This document shows, piece after piece, positions 5,331 through 6,946 of a stretch of 6,946 bases of DNA. The stretch's first letter is position 1, and the number at the start of each line of letters is the position of its first letter. A model generated the notes under the pieces. That model saw only the letters and a list, made by a program, of their open reading frames with translations. It had not been told where the DNA came from and searched no databases. Source of the stretch: JBPOIS01 sp052034295 (GTDB taxonomy: Bacteria; Pseudomonadota; Gammaproteobacteria; Pseudomonadales; Moraxellaceae); contig JBPOIS010000196.1 of NCBI GenBank assembly GCA_052034295.1, positions 1 to 6,946 of the forward strand, read 5' to 3'. Position numbers and translations under genes: made by a program.

Positions 5331-6364
5331 CACCCTGTCTCCCACACCGCTTCTGCACTGACCCGATCGGGCTGAAATTCAATCCCCTGCGCCGCCAGCT
5401 GCTGTGCCAGCACCTGCCAGCAGGCCCTGGACAGCGCGGCCTGCACCGGCACCACCCAGCCGGACACCCCCAGAGGCCGCAACTTGACCGCATCCTTGCC
5501 GGTGGTCAGCAACGGTGCCAGCCCGGCCAGCTCTTCAGGCCGGTAGGCATGGTGGTCCGCAAAGGCATGGCCCACCGGCACGTAGCCCAGCGTCTGCACC
5601 GTGGCAAAAAACCGCTGCGGGTGGGCAATGCCCGCCACCGCCTGCACGGTCTGCCCCGGTCTGGGCGGGGCCCCGGTCTGGCCGGGCTGAATCGGCTGCA
5701 GCGGCAGCACCCGCAGCCCCATGCGCAGCGGGGTATCGGCCAGCAGCGTCCCGGTTCCATGCGCGATCACCGTGGCCTGCTGCAGGCGCGACACCGGCTC
5801 CCGCAAAAATCCCGTGGGCAACAGCTGGCCATTGCCCAGGCCGCGTGCCACATCCACCACCACCCATTCCAGATCGCGTTGCAGCGCCCAGTGCTGCAGC
5901 CCATCATCACTGAGGATCAGCCGGGTCTGCGGGGCCTGCTGCAACAGCCGCTCAATGGCCGCACGGCGATCCCCCCCCACCGCCATCGGCACGCCCGTGC
6001 TGTCCACGATCAGGCGCGGCTCATCCCCGCACTGCTGCACCGGCGTGTCCGGTCCCACCCACAGCGGAAATGGTCCCTGTCCGCCATAGCCGCGACTGAT
6101 CACGCCCACCGCCACCCCCTGCCGCTGCAACTGCTGCACCAGGGTCAGGATCAGCGGGGTTTTGCCACTGCCACCCACGCTGATGTTGCCAATCACCAGC
6201 ACCGGCACCGGCGCACGCCAGCTGGGCAGCAGCCCCTGCCGGTACAGGCCCCGGCGCAGCGCCACCACCGCCCCATACAGGCACGACAACGGCCACAGCA
6301 GCCACAGCCAGCCCGCCTGACGCTGCCAGGCCTGCGGAAAAACCCGTGCCAGCCGGTTGCTCAC
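5330..6364 (-). CDS. lpxK: Tetraacyldisaccharide 4'-kinase
   Basis: A 344-residue inner-membrane P-loop kinase that phosphorylates the 4' position of the tetraacyldisaccharide-1-phosphate to give lipid IVA, slightly longer than the E. coli enzyme. A hydrophobic N-terminal helix (about 17-36, WLWLLWPLSCLYGAVVAL) fits the known membrane anchor. VIGNISVGGSGKTP (57-70) is the LpxK Walker A with Lys68 and Thr69. VISRGYGG (88-95), GDEPRLI (113-119), GDRRAAIERLL (131-141), the catalytic-region SDDGLQH (152-158) and LLPTGFLREP (181-190) follow in family order. The start is a GTG at 6364, with AGGGG six bases upstream and no better in-frame start nearby. It follows msbA by 15 bases, a classic msbA-lpxK pair, and its stop overlaps kdsB. 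Confidence 0.96.
   Translation of the reverse strand: MSNRLARVFPQAWQRQAGWLWLLWPLSCLYGAVVALRRGLYRQGLLPSWRAPVPVLVIGNISVGGSGKTPLILTLVQQLQRQGVAVGVISRGYGGQGPFPLWVGPDTPVQQCGDEPRLIVDSTGVPMAVGGDRRAAIERLLQQAPQTRLILSDDGLQHWALQRDLEWVVVDVARGLGNGQLLPTGFLREPVSRLQQATVIAHGTGTLLADTPLRMGLRVLPLQPIQPGQTGAPPRPGQTVQAVAGIAHPQRFFATVQTLGYVPVGHAFADHHAYRPEELAGLAPLLTTGKDAVKLRPLGVSGWVVPVQAALSRACWQVLAQQLAAQGIEFQPDRVSAEAVWETG
5339..5343 (-). promoter_or_regulatory. Shine-Dalgarno GGGAG that decides the kdsB start
   Basis: GGGAG on the minus strand is eight bases before the ATG at 5330 and sits immediately downstream of the alternative GTG at 5345, so it can serve only the inner start. This supports initiation at the TGATG junction with lpxK. 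Confidence 0.65.
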
Positions 6365-6379
6365 CCTGCCCCCCTGCCG

Positions 6380-6946
6380 TCAGTCACTGAACTGGCGGCT
6401 GTGCAGCTGGGCGTACAGGCCGCCCTGCGCCAGCAATTGCAGGTGGGTGCCCTGCTCGACGATGCGGCCCCGGTCCATCACCACGATCCAGTCCGCCTGT
6501 TCGATGGTGGACAGCCGGTGGGCAATCACCAGCGTGGTGCGGTGCTGCATGGCCTCTGCCAGGGCCTGCTGGATGAAATGCTCGGACTCGTTGTCCAGCG
6601 CACTGGTGGCCTCATCGAGAATCAGGATCGGGGCCTGTTTGAGCAGGGCACGGGCAATCGCCAGCCGCTGGCGCTGCCCCCCGGACAGCATCAGGCCATT
6701 GGCCCCCAGCACGGTGTCGTAGCCCTGCGGCAACTGCAGAATAAAGTCATGCGCATAGGCCGCGCGGGCTGCAGCCTCGACCTCGGCCTGACTGGCCCCA
6801 GACAGGGAACCGTAGGCGATGTTGTTGCGCACCGTGTCGTCAAACAGGATCACCTGCTGGCTCACCGTGGCCACCTGACGGCGCAGGCTCTCCAGGGTCA
6901 GATCCTCAATCGGCACGCCATCCAGGCGGATCTGTCCTGCCGAAGG
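6380..6946 (-). CDS. msbA: Lipid A export ATP-binding/permease protein MsbA, C-terminal part
   Basis: The last 188 residues of an ABC exporter whose membrane domain and Walker A lie beyond the window edge. MsbA flips core-lipid A across the inner membrane as a homodimer. Visible nucleotide-binding motifs, in order, are the Q-loop (VSQQVILFDDTVRNNIAYG, about 28-46 of the fragment), the signature LSGGQRQR (87-94), Walker B with catalytic Glu (ILILDEATSALD, 107-118) and the H-loop His (VIAHRLST, His143). The protein ends a short way after GGLYAQLHSRQFSD, as MsbA does. The domain alone cannot tell MsbA from other ABC exporters, but lpxK beginning 15 bases after its TGA makes MsbA much the likeliest. 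The reading frame is open to the window edge, so it is partial and not truncated. Confidence 0.93.
   Translation of the reverse strand, partial: PSAGQIRLDGVPIEDLTLESLRRQVATVSQQVILFDDTVRNNIAYGSLSGASQAEVEAAARAAYAHDFILQLPQGYDTVLGANGLMLSGGQRQRLAIARALLKQAPILILDEATSALDNESEHFIQQALAEAMQHRTTLVIAHRLSTIEQADWIVVMDRGRIVEQGTHLQLLAQGGLYAQLHSRQFSD

Noticed and set aside
6896..6916. An internal GTG start for the ABC transporter at 6916
   Set aside because: The frame stays open to the window edge and the ten preceding residues (PSAGQIRLDG) continue the nucleotide-binding domain, so this is an internal codon of a longer gene.

Overview
The window is a GC-rich stretch of a proteobacterial chromosome in which every supportable gene lies on the minus strand, so transcription runs from high to low coordinates. 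Protein signatures (MsbA/LpxK/KdsB for Kdo2-lipid A, a single-domain type IV pilus PilZ of the Pseudomonas kind next to holB, and type II secretion minor pseudopilins) point to a Gammaproteobacterium with an LPS outer membrane, type IV pili and a type II secretion system (T2SS). A Pseudomonadales member, possibly a GC-rich Moraxellaceae, would fit: from memory of Acinetobacter, T2SS genes there are scattered in small groups, and here gspH is preceded by a TetR gene rather than gspG. This placement is inference, not proof.

Layout in reading order (right to left): the 3' end of msbA (cut by the window edge), lpxK, kdsB, holB, pilZ, tatD, a TetR-family regulator, gspH, gspI, gspJ, and the first codons of gspK (cut by the other edge). 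Packing is extreme. lpxK/kdsB and tatD/tetR share TGATG stop-start overlaps, kdsB/holB and gspI/gspJ share ATGA overlaps, gspI starts inside gspH, and the widest gap is 62 bases (pilZ-tatD). There is no non-coding stretch over 300 bases. I found no convincing promoter, terminator, RNA gene, mobile element or CRISPR array.

Functionally there are four modules in one transcriptional direction: (1) lipid A flipping, lipid A 4'-phosphorylation and CMP-Kdo synthesis; (2) the clamp-loader delta' subunit with PilZ and TatD, a group often seen after tmk in Pseudomonas-like genomes; (3) a TetR regulator of unknown target; (4) the tip pseudopilins of the T2SS. The genes themselves are conventional. What deserves a second look is how the modules are joined: kdsB runs directly into holB, and a TetR gene sits between tatD and gspH with the gspH ribosome binding site overlapping its stop codon. 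I see no evidence of a wholly new system.
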